This document shows, piece after piece, positions 1 to 8,600 of a stretch of DNA of 9,783 nucleotides. The DNA comes from Oscillospiraceae bacterium. Its GTDB lineage: Bacteria > Bacillota > Clostridia > Saccharofermentanales > Saccharofermentanaceae. The notes under the pieces are model-generated. The model searched no databases. It saw only the letters and a list, made by a program, of their open reading frames with translations, and was not told the origin of the DNA. The first letter of the stretch is position 1, and every line of letters begins with the position of its first letter. Location of the stretch: positions 1-9,783 of the forward strand of contig CACZPC010000050.1 in the NCBI GenBank assembly GCA_902782985.1, in the 5' to 3' direction. A program made the translations under genes and the position numbers.

Positions 1-89
1 CAGAAGGCGTTTTCCCGCGAAAGACATTCTCCATGGGAGAGGCTTTCGAGAAGAGATTCTATTTTGAGGCCAAGAGGATAGATCGATGA
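1..89 (+). CDS. C-terminal tail of an unidentified protein (partial)
   Basis: A reading frame is open from the window edge (first full codon at 3) to a TGA at 87-89. It encodes about 28 residues that end in KRFYFEAKRIDR. The TGA overlaps the ATG of the next gene in the sequence ATGA (86-89), the usual layout of translationally coupled operon genes, and this is the main reason to believe it is real. The tail is basic and aromatic and carries no motif that I can assign to a family. From the neighbours it may belong to a cell-envelope glycan or lipid operon, but this is inference only. Confidence 0.6.
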   Translation, partial: EGVFPRKTFSMGEAFEKRFYFEAKRIDR

Positions 90-1180
90 GCGACAGAAAG
101 ACCGTTCTTATCGTAGGTGCCGGACTGTCGGGACTCGTCTGCGGAATGCGTCTGTCCAAAGCGGGATTCGACGTTCAGATCGTCGAAGAGCTTACTTACG
201 CAGGCGGACTTCTGGCTTCGAGCCGTATAGGAAAGGAATATCTCGAACTTTTACCGCACCACTTAAGAAAGACCGACAAGGCACTGCTGTCTCTTGCCAA
301 GGAAGAAGGCCTGAATGTCGAATGGTTCGATTCTTTATGGTACGGCAGGGCCTCAAGAAGGAAGGTCGGATACTTTACCGGCGGCTTCGCGAGCCTTATC
401 AACAGTCTTATACAGGATATCACCGATAACGGCGGCAGGATCTCCTATTCCACCACCGTATCCGAGATCGCGGAATGCACGGACGGCAGCGGCTTTAAAT
501 ATGCAACTTCCTGCGTTCTTAACGATTCCGGAAGTCTTGTTATCAAGAGTGACTACGTGATCTTTACGGGTTCATGCAGATCATTCGTCAACTGCAGCCA
601 CGGTCTGCCGATCCCCATCAATTTCAGGGATCAGCTCATGAATATTTCCTATAAGGCCAGCATAAGCATCATGATGGTCCTTAAGAGATGTCCGTCGGAG
701 GTGTACTTCCAGCGTCTTGATTCGACGACCCCCTTTAACAGGATCGTCAATCACTCGAACGTGTTCGGCATCAGATCATACGGCGGCAACATAGTATATC
801 TTGTCGGAACGTGTTCTATATCGGATTCGCTTTGGGTAGCATCCGACGAAGAGATCATGGATAAGTATTTTTCCGCTTTCCACAAGATGTATCCGGTCAT
901 AAAGAAATCCGATATCAAGTCCTGGCGTCTTACAAAGAACAGGTATTCGGTATCCGAAAGGTACCCCGATCAGCCGCTCTTCACTCCCGCAGAGAATATG
1001 TACATCTGCGCTTCCGGTCTCACCAAGTATGCTACTGCTGAGACACCCGAGAACAGGATGGATGCCATAGTCGCCCTCGCAGGCGATATCTGCAGACAGA
1101 TAATTAAAACGGCTTCCGAGGAACACGCCGAAGATAACGCTTCCGTCGTGACCCCGATAGCCGAAGGGATGATAATATGA
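86..1180 (+). CDS. FAD/NAD(P)-dependent oxidoreductase, protoporphyrinogen oxidase/phytoene desaturase-like
   Basis: The 364-residue protein opens with a Rossmann dinucleotide-binding motif (VLIVGAGLSGL; glycines 11, 13 and 16). The usual acidic residue ends the second strand (VEE, 33-35) and is followed by the GG pair at 40-41, as in flavin amine oxidases, phytoene desaturases and HemY-like enzymes. The PHHLRKTD stretch (57-64) and the GGF segment (99-101) also fit that group. The C-terminal block from about residue 310 (MYICASGLTKYATAETPENR) resembles the closing FAD-binding element. There is no signal peptide or membrane segment, so it should be cytoplasmic. The substrate is unknown: relatives of this kind often sit in polysaccharide or lipid gene clusters, and this is not clearly a haem-pathway enzyme. 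The start is supported by AAGAGG at 72-77, eight bases upstream. Both ends overlap neighbouring genes by ATGA, which indicates coupled translation with the preceding gene and the DUF2298 gene. Confidence 0.85.
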   Translation: MSDRKTVLIVGAGLSGLVCGMRLSKAGFDVQIVEELTYAGGLLASSRIGKEYLELLPHHLRKTDKALLSLAKEEGLNVEWFDSLWYGRASRRKVGYFTGGFASLINSLIQDITDNGGRISYSTTVSEIAECTDGSGFKYATSCVLNDSGSLVIKSDYVIFTGSCRSFVNCSHGLPIPINFRDQLMNISYKASISIMMVLKRCPSEVYFQRLDSTTPFNRIVNHSNVFGIRSYGGNIVYLVGTCSISDSLWVASDEEIMDKYFSAFHKMYPVIKKSDIKSWRLTKNRYSVSERYPDQPLFTPAENMYICASGLTKYATAETPENRMDAIVALAGDICRQIIKTASEEHAEDNASVVTPIAEGMII

Positions 1181-3852
1181 GTTCAACAAGAAAACAGAAT
1201 GTATCTGCGAACAGTTATCTTAAAGCTTTACTGTTCCTGGTGCCCGTCGCTCTGATCATGATACTCGGCGCATATCTCATGGGAACAGCCAATGCCCTTA
1301 TTCTCCTGAGATGGAGCCTGATCCTTGATCTTTTCGGACTGATAACATATCCGCTGGCATGCTACATCTTCAAGGATTCGGGAAGCGGAGGCTTCTTTCT
1401 CGGCAAGGTGATCGGCATCTCCGGAGTCTCTCTCATCGTATGGACGCTTACATACTGCAGGATATTCAGATTCAATGTAGTATTCGTCATAATCGCAGCC
1501 GCCCTGCTTGCAGCGGCTTGCTATATACCGAAGCCTTTTACCGGAGCGATGGTCAAGCGCATCTCCGCGGACGGGACCATCGAGCGGATCGTGTGCGAAG
1601 AGACGGTATTCGCGATAGTCTTTGTCTATCTTTGTTATTTCAAGGGTATCCTGCCCGATATCAACGGTCAGGAAAAGTTCATGGACTACGGATTTATCAT
1701 GTCCATGCTCCGTAATCCCTCACTCCCCGCCGGTGATATGTGGCTTTCGGGATACAGCATCAATTACTATTACTTCGGTCAGTTTATGTACGCCCTGATC
1801 ATAAAGGTTTCGGGCATCAGGCCTTCGATAGGATATAATGTGGCAATGTGCTCATCCATAGCGATCCCTTTCGCCATGAGCTATTCGATCGGTTGTTATC
1901 TGATCGAAACAGCAAGAAAGAACGGTATGAAGTGCATAAAGTACGGCGAGCAGATCTCGGGATTGCTCACAGGCTGTGCAGTCATGCTCTTCGGTAATTC
2001 CCATTCCTGGTTCTATGACGAGAACAGTATAGGAAACGATCTTCTGAAGTCATGGAAAAGATTCCGGTCTTTCGGAATAGATGTCGGGAGGACCGACGGT
2101 TTCTTCTATCCCGACAGTACGAGATATATCGGTTATAATCCCGATTCCGCTCTTATCGAAGGCATTCCCAACGGAGCCGACAGAACGATCGAGGAGTTCC
2201 CCTTCTATTCATATCTCATCGGTGATCTGCATGCTCATGTCGTATCCACGATGATAGTGCTGCTGATAATGGCCATATGTATAGCTTTCGTATCAAGATC
2301 ATCTTCGCTTCCTCTTGCAGAGCGTCTCCCCAAGAGCGACTTTTCCGTATTTACTGAAGTTAAGGAAGATATGCGCATCTCCTATATCAAGCATATGATA
2401 GCTTCGGTTATCACCCCTGAGATCATCATCTGTGCACTTCTTCTGGGATGTGCCCAGATGACGAATTACTGGGATTTCCTGATCTACTTCATCTTCTGTT
2501 CGATGGCTCTCATCGTCGCTTCGACTTTAAGATCGGAGCATTTCGCCAATATCATGGGTATCGTATCTTTTGTTGCGGTAATGGCCGGAACGCTTATCAT
2601 CTATCTTAAGTGCGGTGACAGGCCCGTTATCCACATTGCACTTCAGGCGGTCATCCTTGTTCTTGCCGGGTTTATCATGATCCACTTCCCGAGTGCTCTC
2701 TCCAGGACATCTACGGGAATGAGCTTCCTTTTTACCGTATCTCATATCGTTGCACTGCCCTTCAATCTGAATTTTGATATGATCTCGAACAGCATTGCCA
2801 AGTGTGTCAATCATTCTTCCCCCTTCCAGCTGTTTATTCTCTGGGGTACACATGTAGTGATAACAGTGACATTCTTCGTGTTTACCGTCATATTCAAGAA
2901 TTATAAATACAGTGCCGGAAAGACTCAGGATAAAGTAGTAGGCGCCGACAGGATCGCTTCATATGATCCCAATCCCGTAAGACGTTTCCTCATGAACAGA
3001 AATGCAACAGATATCTTCGTATGCGGCATGATCGTCACAGGTCTTATCATGCTCATAGCTCCCGAGATATTCTACGTAAGGGATATCTACACCGGCGGTT
3101 ATCTGCGTGCCAATACGATGTTCAAGTTCACCTATGCCGGATTCATCATCTTATCTGTAGCCATGATCTACTCCGTGATAAGACTTTTCTGGATCGTGGG
3201 CAAGAACGGGAAATACAGTACGGTATCCTTCTTCATATCGATATTCTTCTGCTTCCTTCTCTTTATCCCGGCTCATTATACGCTTACTGCTTTGAAGCAG
3301 AGGTGCGGAGACTTAAGCCGCAATAACTTTAAGACACTGGACGGTACAGCATATACGGTCAATTACTCGAGCCAGAATACCGGCACGGTCGAATCCGGTA
3401 ATCTCAGCGAATATATGGATGCTGTAAACTGGTTCAATACAAGTGTACCGGGACCTCATATCATCCTCGAGTCATATGGCGAAAGCTATACCGACTACAA
3501 TATCGTATCAGCTTATACGGGGCTTCAGACCGTATGCGGCTGGCAGACTCATGAATGGCTCTGGAGATTCCACGGTATCGTAGATCCCGAGACCGATCTT
3601 CTGGTATCGGATCCCGAATATGACGTATGGGATCTTTACCTGACACCCAGGTATTATGATATTGCTACCGTTTATACGGATCCCGACCCTAATGTCGTAC
3701 GATCCGTGCTCGATAAATACGGCGTGGAATATGTCATTATAGGAGATATGGAAAGAAACAGATTCCATACTGATAATACTGATGTTATATCAGCTCTCGG
3801 AACTGTCGAATTCTCATCCGGGGATCTTATTGTCGTAAGGATAGATCGATAG
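1177..3852 (+). CDS. DUF2298 ('YYY' family) polytopic membrane protein, GT-C-like
   Basis: This 891-residue protein is hydrophobic through most of its first 690 residues, with many predicted transmembrane helices, and ends in a more polar domain of about 190 residues. It carries the hallmarks of the DUF2298/Chlor_Arch_YYY family in order: the ...SINYYYFGQF motif with three tyrosines at 197-199, FPFYSYLIGDLHAH with GDLHAH at 349-354, YVRDIYTGGYLRANTMFKF at about 633-651, and GWQTHEWLWR at 788-797. The end (KYGVEYVIIGDMERNRF) matches the usual C-terminal domain, which should lie outside the membrane. The family's biochemical role is not established. Its layout resembles GT-C membrane glycosyltransferases that use polyprenyl-linked sugars, so a surface glycosylation role is plausible but inferred. 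The start overlaps the oxidoreductase stop by ATGA, with AAGGGA at 1164-1169 as a moderate ribosome binding site. The last 26 bases overlap the convergent pseudouridine synthase gene. Confidence 0.93.
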   Translation: MSSTRKQNVSANSYLKALLFLVPVALIMILGAYLMGTANALILLRWSLILDLFGLITYPLACYIFKDSGSGGFFLGKVIGISGVSLIVWTLTYCRIFRFNVVFVIIAAALLAAACYIPKPFTGAMVKRISADGTIERIVCEETVFAIVFVYLCYFKGILPDINGQEKFMDYGFIMSMLRNPSLPAGDMWLSGYSINYYYFGQFMYALIIKVSGIRPSIGYNVAMCSSIAIPFAMSYSIGCYLIETARKNGMKCIKYGEQISGLLTGCAVMLFGNSHSWFYDENSIGNDLLKSWKRFRSFGIDVGRTDGFFYPDSTRYIGYNPDSALIEGIPNGADRTIEEFPFYSYLIGDLHAHVVSTMIVLLIMAICIAFVSRSSSLPLAERLPKSDFSVFTEVKEDMRISYIKHMIASVITPEIIICALLLGCAQMTNYWDFLIYFIFCSMALIVASTLRSEHFANIMGIVSFVAVMAGTLIIYLKCGDRPVIHIALQAVILVLAGFIMIHFPSALSRTSTGMSFLFTVSHIVALPFNLNFDMISNSIAKCVNHSSPFQLFILWGTHVVITVTFFVFTVIFKNYKYSAGKTQDKVVGADRIASYDPNPVRRFLMNRNATDIFVCGMIVTGLIMLIAPEIFYVRDIYTGGYLRANTMFKFTYAGFIILSVAMIYSVIRLFWIVGKNGKYSTVSFFISIFFCFLLFIPAHYTLTALKQRCGDLSRNNFKTLDGTAYTVNYSSQNTGTVESGNLSEYMDAVNWFNTSVPGPHIILESYGESYTDYNIVSAYTGLQTVCGWQTHEWLWRFHGIVDPETDLLVSDPEYDVWDLYLTPRYYDIATVYTDPDPNVVRSVLDKYGVEYVIIGDMERNRFHTDNTDVISALGTVEFSSGDLIVVRIDR

Positions 3853-4453
3853 CTCTTGTGATCACATCATCCTCAAATATCGACCACGGTTCGGCATTCG
3901 GGGGGCGATGCTTAAATACCATGACCTCACCGGTCTTCGGATGTATAAACGATAATCTGCAGGCATAAAGACCTATCGGGCCTTTGTGCCTGCTTCCGTA
4001 TTTGCCGTCTCCGAAGAGGGGATGGCGGCGGGATGCGAACTGAACTCTTATCTGATGAGTCCTCCCCGTGAGCGGCATTACCGTCTGTAGCGAAATATCT
4101 TTATCGTTATCACGGCAGATCTGTTCATATATGAGCTCTGCCTCTCTTACGCCGCTCCGCTTTCGCTTTACAGGAAAGCTCTTATTCTTCCGCCTGTCAT
4201 GAAGCAGGAGATCATTCATACTTCCCTTTATTCCCTCGCCTTCAAATCCGCCCGATACTGCCGCCAGATATTGCTTTTCGTAACTTTCGCTTAAAAGCCT
4301 GACATATCGCGGATCCTTCGCAAGCAACATAAGCCCGCCGACGGGTTTATCCAGTCGGCCTACGGGGCTCCCGTCCAGCCTTTCGCTGTCCTCGCCGGGG
4401 AGCTTTTCGTATATAGTGATCAGGTCGTCATCGTAAATGATCTGTCCATTCAT
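3827..4453 (-). CDS. RluA-family RNA pseudouridine synthase
   Basis: The 208-residue protein belongs to the RluA family, which converts specific uridines in rRNA or tRNA to pseudouridine. The catalytic loop is VGRLDKPVGGLMLLAK with the expected catalytic Asp at residue 35. The downstream block PLTGRTHQIRVQFASRRHP...GD.KYG is the conserved substrate-binding core. The middle segment DLLLHDRRKNKSFPVKRKR is typical of a short Clostridia-type subfamily. There is no S4 domain. Two oddities stand out. The usual HRLD histidine is Gly32 here, and the stretch before the catalytic loop is shortened, with KLPG in place of KPAG. Its start codon lies one base after the GH32 stop (TGA-T-ATG) and has no recognisable ribosome binding site, so translation probably depends on reinitiation after GH32. 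The RNA target cannot be told from sequence. Confidence 0.9.
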   Translation of the reverse strand: MNGQIIYDDDLITIYEKLPGEDSERLDGSPVGRLDKPVGGLMLLAKDPRYVRLLSESYEKQYLAAVSGGFEGEGIKGSMNDLLLHDRRKNKSFPVKRKRSGVREAELIYEQICRDNDKDISLQTVMPLTGRTHQIRVQFASRRHPLFGDGKYGSRHKGPIGLYACRLSFIHPKTGEVMVFKHRPPNAEPWSIFEDDVITRAIDLSLRQ

Positions 4454-4454
4454 A

Positions 4455-5549
4455 TCAGCATATATATGTAGTTATATTTTCTTTGCCGCCGTTGATAAAG
4501 AGTTCCACGACTCCCACATCCTCCAGCACCATCACCTGCGGTTCCTCCGCATATGGTCTGTCAAGTACTGTCCTGCCTTCGAATATGACCTTAAGCCTCC
4601 CCCGGTCATAAGAAACGAACCTGCTCTCTTTCTTGAGCAGAGGACATGCCTCTTCGACAGGAAACATTATAAGCTCGTCATTTAGATCAAGTTCCAACTG
4701 CCTGGGAACGGTAAAAGCACCAACATGTTTCTGACCGGAGCCGGCTCTCCTGTTCCAGTTATACATCCACGCGATAAGTATCCGTCTGCCTTCCGGATCC
4801 TCGAATGTCTGAGGAGCATAGAAATCAGGGCCTGTCTCAATAGCAAAGATCGGCTCTTCTTCATTATCGAAAATGAATCGCTCGCCGTCAAAATCGCCTA
4901 GGGCAAAGCATACCCTGTGCGGCAGTGAGACCATTGATGAAAACATCAGTATATACTTATCCTCTATCCGGAAGAGATCAGGACACTCGATGCAGGATCC
5001 GAACTTCCTGTCTGACAGGATCTCTCCCTTATACTCCCAATCGATAAGATCATCGGATGCAAAAAGCAGTATCTTGGCGATATTATCCTTACCGGCACCG
5101 ACGATCATCCTGTAACCGCCGTCATATTCGAACACCTTGGGATCTCTGAAGTCCTTATTGTCTCCAAGAGGAGACTTTCTTATGATCGGATTACCCTCAT
5201 ATTTTGTGAATTTAATACCGTCATCGGACCATGCCATGGATTGAGTCTGACCGAGTTCTTCGGATACCGATGTATAGAAAAGATACAGCCTTCCGTCTTT
5301 TACTATTGCAGAGCCCGAGAAGCATCCTCCCGAATTCTCATATTCTCTATCAGGATATAGTGCGACAGGCTGCTCTTCCCAATGGATCAGATCATCACTT
5401 ACCGTATGCCCCCAATGCATCTGTCCCCATCTGGGCGCAAATGGATAATGCTGGAAGAAAGCATGATATCTCCCTTTGAAGAAGACCAGTCCGTTAGGAT
5501 CATTCATCCAACCTTCACGATTCTGAAAATGATAATACATATCAGACAT
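4455..5549 (-). CDS. Glycoside hydrolase family 32 beta-fructosidase (sucrose/sucrose-6-phosphate hydrolase type)
   Basis: The 364-residue enzyme should hydrolyse beta-fructosyl bonds in sucrose, sucrose-6-phosphate or short fructans. The three GH32 acidic motifs are present: WMNDPNG with nucleophile Asp17, FRDP with the transition-state-stabilising Asp136, and EC at 188-189 with the acid/base Glu188. The CFSGS motif at 76-80 and the ...YAPQTFEDPEGRRILIAWM segment are also typical. There is no signal peptide, so it acts inside the cell on imported sugar. It is shorter than common family members (about 450-500 residues). The C-terminal beta-sandwich is reduced, yet it still ends with the family-like VVELFINGG, so I judge it complete rather than truncated. 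The ATG at 5547-5549 is preceded by GAGGG at 5557-5561 (minus strand), seven bases away. No transporter, fructokinase or LacI-type regulator is adjacent, which is unusual for a sucrose gene. It is followed by the pseudouridine synthase gene after one base. Confidence 0.93.
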   Translation of the reverse strand: MSDMYYHFQNREGWMNDPNGLVFFKGRYHAFFQHYPFAPRWGQMHWGHTVSDDLIHWEEQPVALYPDREYENSGGCFSGSAIVKDGRLYLFYTSVSEELGQTQSMAWSDDGIKFTKYEGNPIIRKSPLGDNKDFRDPKVFEYDGGYRMIVGAGKDNIAKILLFASDDLIDWEYKGEILSDRKFGSCIECPDLFRIEDKYILMFSSMVSLPHRVCFALGDFDGERFIFDNEEEPIFAIETGPDFYAPQTFEDPEGRRILIAWMYNWNRRAGSGQKHVGAFTVPRQLELDLNDELIMFPVEEACPLLKKESRFVSYDRGRLKVIFEGRTVLDRPYAEEPQVMVLEDVGVVELFINGGKENITTYIC

Positions 5550-5556
5550 TTGATTT

Positions 5557-5598
5557 CCCTCTTTACTGAAAGAGACGCTGATGATATACAGCGTCTCT
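5557..5598 (-). promoter_or_regulatory. GH32 leader with two mutually exclusive hairpins
   Basis: The 81-bp gap between the large gene (ending at 5631) and GH32 contains a perfect 10-bp inverted repeat. The arms are 5571-5580 (agagacgctg on +) and 5589-5598, with an 8-nt loop. A second 6-bp inverted repeat pairs 5559-5564 with 5569-5574 around a 4-nt loop. The two share bases 5571-5574, so only one can form. In the minus-strand RNA the small hairpin covers the GAG of the GH32 ribosome binding site (5559-5561), while the large hairpin leaves it free. The run of T after the large stem is short and broken, so a standard intrinsic terminator is doubtful, although it may still reduce read-through from the upstream gene. 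I found no convincing -35/-10 pair for GH32 in this gap. Confidence 0.45.
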
Positions 5599-5630
5599 AT
5601 TCAAAATCGATTTATCGTTCGTTGATAATC

Positions 5631-8600
5631 TCAGGCATCCGCTCCGCCGTTATCGGCAACAGTCTCGTCAGCTGCCGTCTCCTCGGCTGTGGTCTCGGCA
5701 GGAGCTTCATCAGCATTGCTTCCTGCGGGATGCCAAGTTATGGGTATCGAACCGTCGATTACTCCGAGAGGAGGAAGAAGGATCTGATCTCCGCTGCTCG
5801 GAACATAAGAAGCATCAAGTCCGTTATACTGGATGATGGTAGCGATCCTGGGATCAGATTCATTCTCGGGCAGAGAAACACTGGGATCCATAGTGCAATA
5901 TACCTGATTAAATACATCCCACCATGTTCTGAAACCGATACTATCCGAGAACTCGAAGTAAGCTATTGGAGCCGAAGGATCTGCAGCAGTAGTCTCTGCA
6001 GGCGCTGTCGTCGTCTCCTCAACGGACTCTGTCGTTACCTCAACATCACTGGGCTCAGTCTCCTTACCGGCAGGCTCCTTTCCGCAGGATTTTACGATAG
6101 CGGATATAAGGACAATAAAGAGAATAAGGCAAATGACAACAAATGCCAGGAACATATATCCGTTACGATTAAGCTTCGGGAACTTCCTGACGGGACCTCT
6201 TCCGCCACCGCCTGCTCCGGATGAAGCAGTTGCAGGTCTCTTGGCAGGTCCTGATCCGCCGGGTCTTGTACCGGGCTGAGGACGGCTCTGAGCTGAAGGG
6301 GCAGTTCTTGCCATTGTCGGAGCTGCAGAAGTTGCTCCGCCGACAGCTGCGCCGGGAGCAGGAGCTGCTGCACTGCTCTCGGGCTGCATATCACTTGCAT
6401 AAGACTCATTCTCATCAATACCGAGTATCGCATTGATCCAGTCATTATCGGCACTGCTCTGAGTCTGCTGCTCAGGCTGAGCATACTGATCCTGAGCATA
6501 TGCGGCATTGGGATCTTCGTATGCCTGATACTGACCGGGCTGATACTGGTATCCGTTATCGTAGGATTCGTACTGCTGCCCCTCATTGCCGAATGACTGG
6601 TAAGGAGCAGGCTCAGGCTCGGTATATTGCTGCTGAGCCATAGGCTCGGGAGCGGCCATATTCTCATTCTCTACATACTGACCGTAGGAATAAACATCAT
6701 TATCAACTGTATTGATCGGCTCCTCGGAGCTTACCGCATTAACGGGAGTATCAAATGTATTGGCGTCGAACATGGGCATATCGGGGATATCCGATGCCTT
6801 CTCCGTCTCTTTGGGCTCATCCGAGAAAGTATCAACATGATTCTCGAAAGGAAGCTCGAACTTATCCTCCGATGCCTGCTCTTCAGCTTTTTCTTCCTTG
6901 ACTTCAGGTTCTTCCTTCGTGATCTCGGGGAAATCAACCGAAAGCTTATCCTTCTCCTGAAGCTCGGGCTTCTCGGAAGGGATCTCAAAATCAGGAACGG
7001 GGATCTCACTTACGGGATCCTTATCATCATTCTCTTCTGCTACGGGAGTTGGCGCAGAAGTCTCGTCGTCACCGAATACAAGCGGAACCGCATTCTGCAT
7101 TTCCGTGCTGTCACCTACACTGTAAGGATCGAATGTTGCGGATGCCTTATTATCCGAATCTCCGATATCAAACTTAATCTCTTCGCTTCCCTGAGAAAAT
7201 ACGATCTCATCGGAACCGGCTGCGGGTGTTGTGTTATTTTCTTCCACTTCTGACTTCACCTCGTTGCCTTCTTTAAGCTCCTTAAGAGCAGCCTCAATAA
7301 TATCTTCCGATTTAATTGTACTATTCTTTTGAGTATTTTCAAAAGACTTGAAGAAATCCGCATCAAGCTTTTCGATGGGCTTTGTCTTGGAATTATCGTC
7401 TTCCTCGAGGATAACGGGAGTCTCGGATACGACTTGGTCAGCTGTCTCAGCGACAGGAGCCGCGTCAAAAGGATTAAATCCGCCGGATACAAAAGGAGAT
7501 TCCTCTACTACAGGCTCGGAAGGTGCTTCGGGCTCCTTCTTGGCAGTCTCGGCAAACAGATTCTTCATCATCTCTTCGGCGGAGACTTCAACTGCGGGCT
7601 CTTCAGCTACAGAAGTATCGAGGAATTCCAAGGGAGAATCCTTCTTATCATCCTTAGTACTCTCCAATTCGATGCCCTTGTCCGCAGAAGCGACCTGATT
7701 CTCGGCCGGAGCTACGGGGGAAGGACTCTTGTCACCGAACATTATCGCAGCACCGGCAGCAGCTGCAGCGGCTCCTGCTTCGGCAGTCTTAAGTCCGCTT
7801 GTGAATCCCGCATCGGCAATTGCAGCCGAAGCGGCACCTACTACACCGCCTTCAGTCGTCGACTCGATGCTCATGTCGGACTGATCCTCTTCCTTATTCT
7901 TCTTTCTGAATCCGAACAGCCCCTTCTTGTCCTCGTTGGTAACGCTTTCGACAAAAGAGATAGAAAACTGCATGGGGACATTGGGCATTCTTGCTGATGC
8001 CTGAGTGATGATCACTCCTGCGGCATCACACTGGTCCTCAGCCTCCGCAAGGATCCTGAGCATTTCGCGCTGTCCGAGTGCATCGTAGATCTCCTTATTA
8101 CAGAGGATAATGCAGTCGTCAGGTGATAATGTGAAGAAATTCGACCAGAGGGCATTCGCGGTCTTGGACGAACAGTAATACATGAAATCTCCTACCCTGT
8201 TGCCGTTGCTGTCTATCGGCTCCATGGGGATGCCTGCATCAGTCAGGGGAAAGAGGGTATCGTCTCTGTAAAGAAAAGCGAGTCCGCTTCCGATAGTGAC
8301 GGCGAAAGCCTCGGCATCCCTTACGATAACGCCGGAGAAATATGGGGCTCTGTCATCACCGTCCTGAAGCCTCATCTTGCCCGTGATATCCACGGCAGTA
8401 GACAGGAAACCTTCGATCATGCCGTCGATCTCCTTGCGGCCGAACTTTACATCATTACAAGTCCCCCTGAGCAGCGGCTCGTAAGGGGGAAGCGTACCGA
8501 TCTCATATTCGGGAATAGTTGGGTGGGCAAATACCGAGAAGAAGAAACCTCTTTCCTCTTTGTCGATCGTGATGTCCGCCTGTCTTGCTTCGCGCTTTCC

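Noticed and set aside
75..3851. Identical 13-mer aggatagatcgat at 75-87 and 3839-3851, each encoding the terminal R-I-D-R of a gene.
   Set aside because: By rough estimate about one chance 13-mer match is expected in a window this long, and the flanking protein sequences do not match.
5571..5598. The 10-bp hairpin as a standard Rho-independent terminator of the large minus-strand gene.
   Set aside because: The following minus-strand sequence (ttcagtaaag) lacks a continuous T run, so it was recorded as a leader structure with uncertain terminator activity.
7737..7850. Ala-rich segment (residues about 283-320 of the large gene) as a possible second transmembrane helix.
   Set aside because: It is dominated by Ala and Gly with interspersed charges and has low hydrophobicity compared with the clear helix at 847-868.
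5382..7997. Several long open frames on the + strand (about 5382-6224, 6627-7253 and 7329-7997) and an extra minus-strand frame at 6092-6667.
   Set aside because: They lie over the GH32 gene or the low-complexity linker of the large minus-strand gene, have biased compositions that mirror it, and show no recognisable domains.
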